Assembly (NCBI GenBank): GCA_963741305.1
Contig: CAVUHL010000003.1
Span: 1,674,001 to 1,738,000 of the forward strand
DNA from: DATMER01 sp963741305
GTDB taxonomy: Bacteria > Acidobacteriota > Thermoanaerobaculia > Multivoradales > UBA5704
DNA: 64,000 bases
Reading direction: 5' to 3'
The notes under the pieces were generated by a model, which made no database searches, was not told the DNA's origin, and saw only the letters and a program-made list of their open reading frames with translations. Positions 63,309 to 64,000 of this stretch are shown piece by piece. The first letter of the stretch is position 1; the number at the start of each line of letters is the position of its first letter. Made by a program: the position numbers and the translations under genes.

Positions 63309-63379
63309 CGGGCTGCGCACTTTGCGCACGTGAAGGAAGAGCGTGCGCACACCCCTCAAACGCGCGCGAAGGCCGGGCC

Positions 63380-64000
63380 TTACTTCTTGCTGCCCAGGTA
63401 CTTGTCCAGGAATGCCACTGTTGCCGTGTAGGCGCGGGCCTGGCTCTCCTTGGTGCGCAGGCCGTGCCCCTCGTTCTCGAACACGAGGTACTCGACGGGC
63501 ACGCCCTTCTTGCGCACGTTCTCGACCATCTCGTCCGACTCCACCTTGATCACGGCGCGGTCGTTCACCCCCTGGATGACGAGGAGCGGGCGCTCGATGC
63601 GGTCGGCGTGGAAGAGCGGTGAGATGCGGCGCAGGCGCTCGGCGTCCTTCTCGGGGTGGCCGATCTCCTTGTGCATGGCCTCGCGGCCGCTGCCCCAGTC
63701 CGGCGGCATGACCGAGAGGGTCCTGATCCAGTTCGAAACGCCCCAGAAGTCGATCCCGGCGGCGAACTCCTTCGGCCGGAAGGCGAGAGCGGCAAGGACC
63801 ATGTAGCCGCCGTAGCTGCCGCCGCCGATCGCGATCCGGTCCGGGTCGACCCAGCCGGTGTCGATCAGCATCTTCTTGCTGGCCACGCAGTCGTCCAGGT
63901 CGGCCTCGCCGTGCTTGCGGTCGTCCATGGCGAAGAAGGTCTTGCCGTAGCCGAAGCTGCCCCGGTTGTTGATGGCGTAGACCGCGTAGCCATGGTTGAC
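63380..64000 (-). CDS. S9 family prolyl-oligopeptidase-like peptidase (C-terminal part)
   Basis: Only the C-terminal ~206 residues are in the window; the frame stays open to base 64000 and the start lies beyond. Visible: VNHGYAVYAINNRGSFGYG, the nucleophile in GGGSYGGYM, an aspartate in GVNDRAVIKVES, and the histidine in NEGHGLRTK. This is the alpha/beta hydrolase domain of an S9 peptidase, of a different subtype from the enzyme at 1975 (NEGHG instead of DENHW). Its end faces the decayed permease gene. Confidence 0.9.
   Translation of the reverse strand, partial: VNHGYAVYAINNRGSFGYGKTFFAMDDRKHGEADLDDCVASKKMLIDTGWVDPDRIAIGGGSYGGYMVLAALAFRPKEFAAGIDFWGVSNWIRTLSVMPPDWGSGREAMHKEIGHPEKDAERLRRISPLFHADRIERPLLVIQGVNDRAVIKVESDEMVENVRKKGVPVEYLVFENEGHGLRTKESQARAYTATVAFLDKYLGSKK

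Overview
This is about 64 kb of GC-rich, densely coded bacterial DNA, almost all read left to right. No rRNA, tRNA or CRISPR array was seen. The mix of families points to an Acidobacteriota genome, perhaps a Thermoanaerobaculia-like lineage: a long FtsX/MacB permease of the Acidobacterium-duplicated type, a Ser/Thr kinase fused to a TolB-like propeller, several FG-GAP/VCBS proteins ending in ASPIC/UnbV, and secreted S9 peptidases. This is inferred from family content only; there is no marker gene.

Region 1 (1-7.98 kb): a membrane protein with a CBM-like domain, a secreted erythromycin-esterase-family protein, a secreted S9 peptidase, a small PqqD-like protein that resembles the front end of a radical-SAM peptide maturase, a methyltransferase, two small membrane proteins and a flavin-dependent halogenase-like enzyme.

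Region 2 (8.0-13.9 kb): three LuxR/NarL-type regulators whose receiver domains lack key phosphorylation residues, an acyl carrier protein, and two paralogous fusions of an NAD-epimerase-like domain to a lysophospholipid/DGAT-like acyltransferase. An exact 18-bp repeat follows two of the regulators.

Region 3 (13.9-35.4 kb) is the most unusual part. It is a long set of mostly ATGA-overlapped genes: three patatin lipases; three copies of a small phasin-like domain, one fused to other domains; a UbiB/AarF kinase next to a degenerate pseudokinase paralogue; four proteins sharing a GTGxxAGAxG barrel-type motif; a three-domain protein ending in a haloalkane dehalogenase; a GMC oxidoreductase; three tandem paralogues of an unrecognised small protein; a small J-domain protein; and an SBBP beta-propeller protein. 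Acyl carrier, acyltransferases, patatins and phasin-like proteins suggest a lipid-storage or lipid-modification system. The halogenase and dehalogenase raise the possibility of halogenated intermediates. Both ideas are inference.

Region 4 (35.4-59.9 kb): six FG-GAP/ASPIC proteins (two in tandem, three in a five-gene operon with a TPR protein, one on the minus strand), NTF2-like proteins, a minus-strand block (DUF6463-like membrane protein, a 21-bp-period degenerate repeat array, Ser/Thr kinase, nitrilase-family amidohydrolase), a class I HMG-CoA reductase and a CrtI-like desaturase.

Region 5 (59.9-64 kb): an intact ABC permease, a decayed second copy with internal deletions, and the C-terminal part of a second S9 peptidase that runs off the window.
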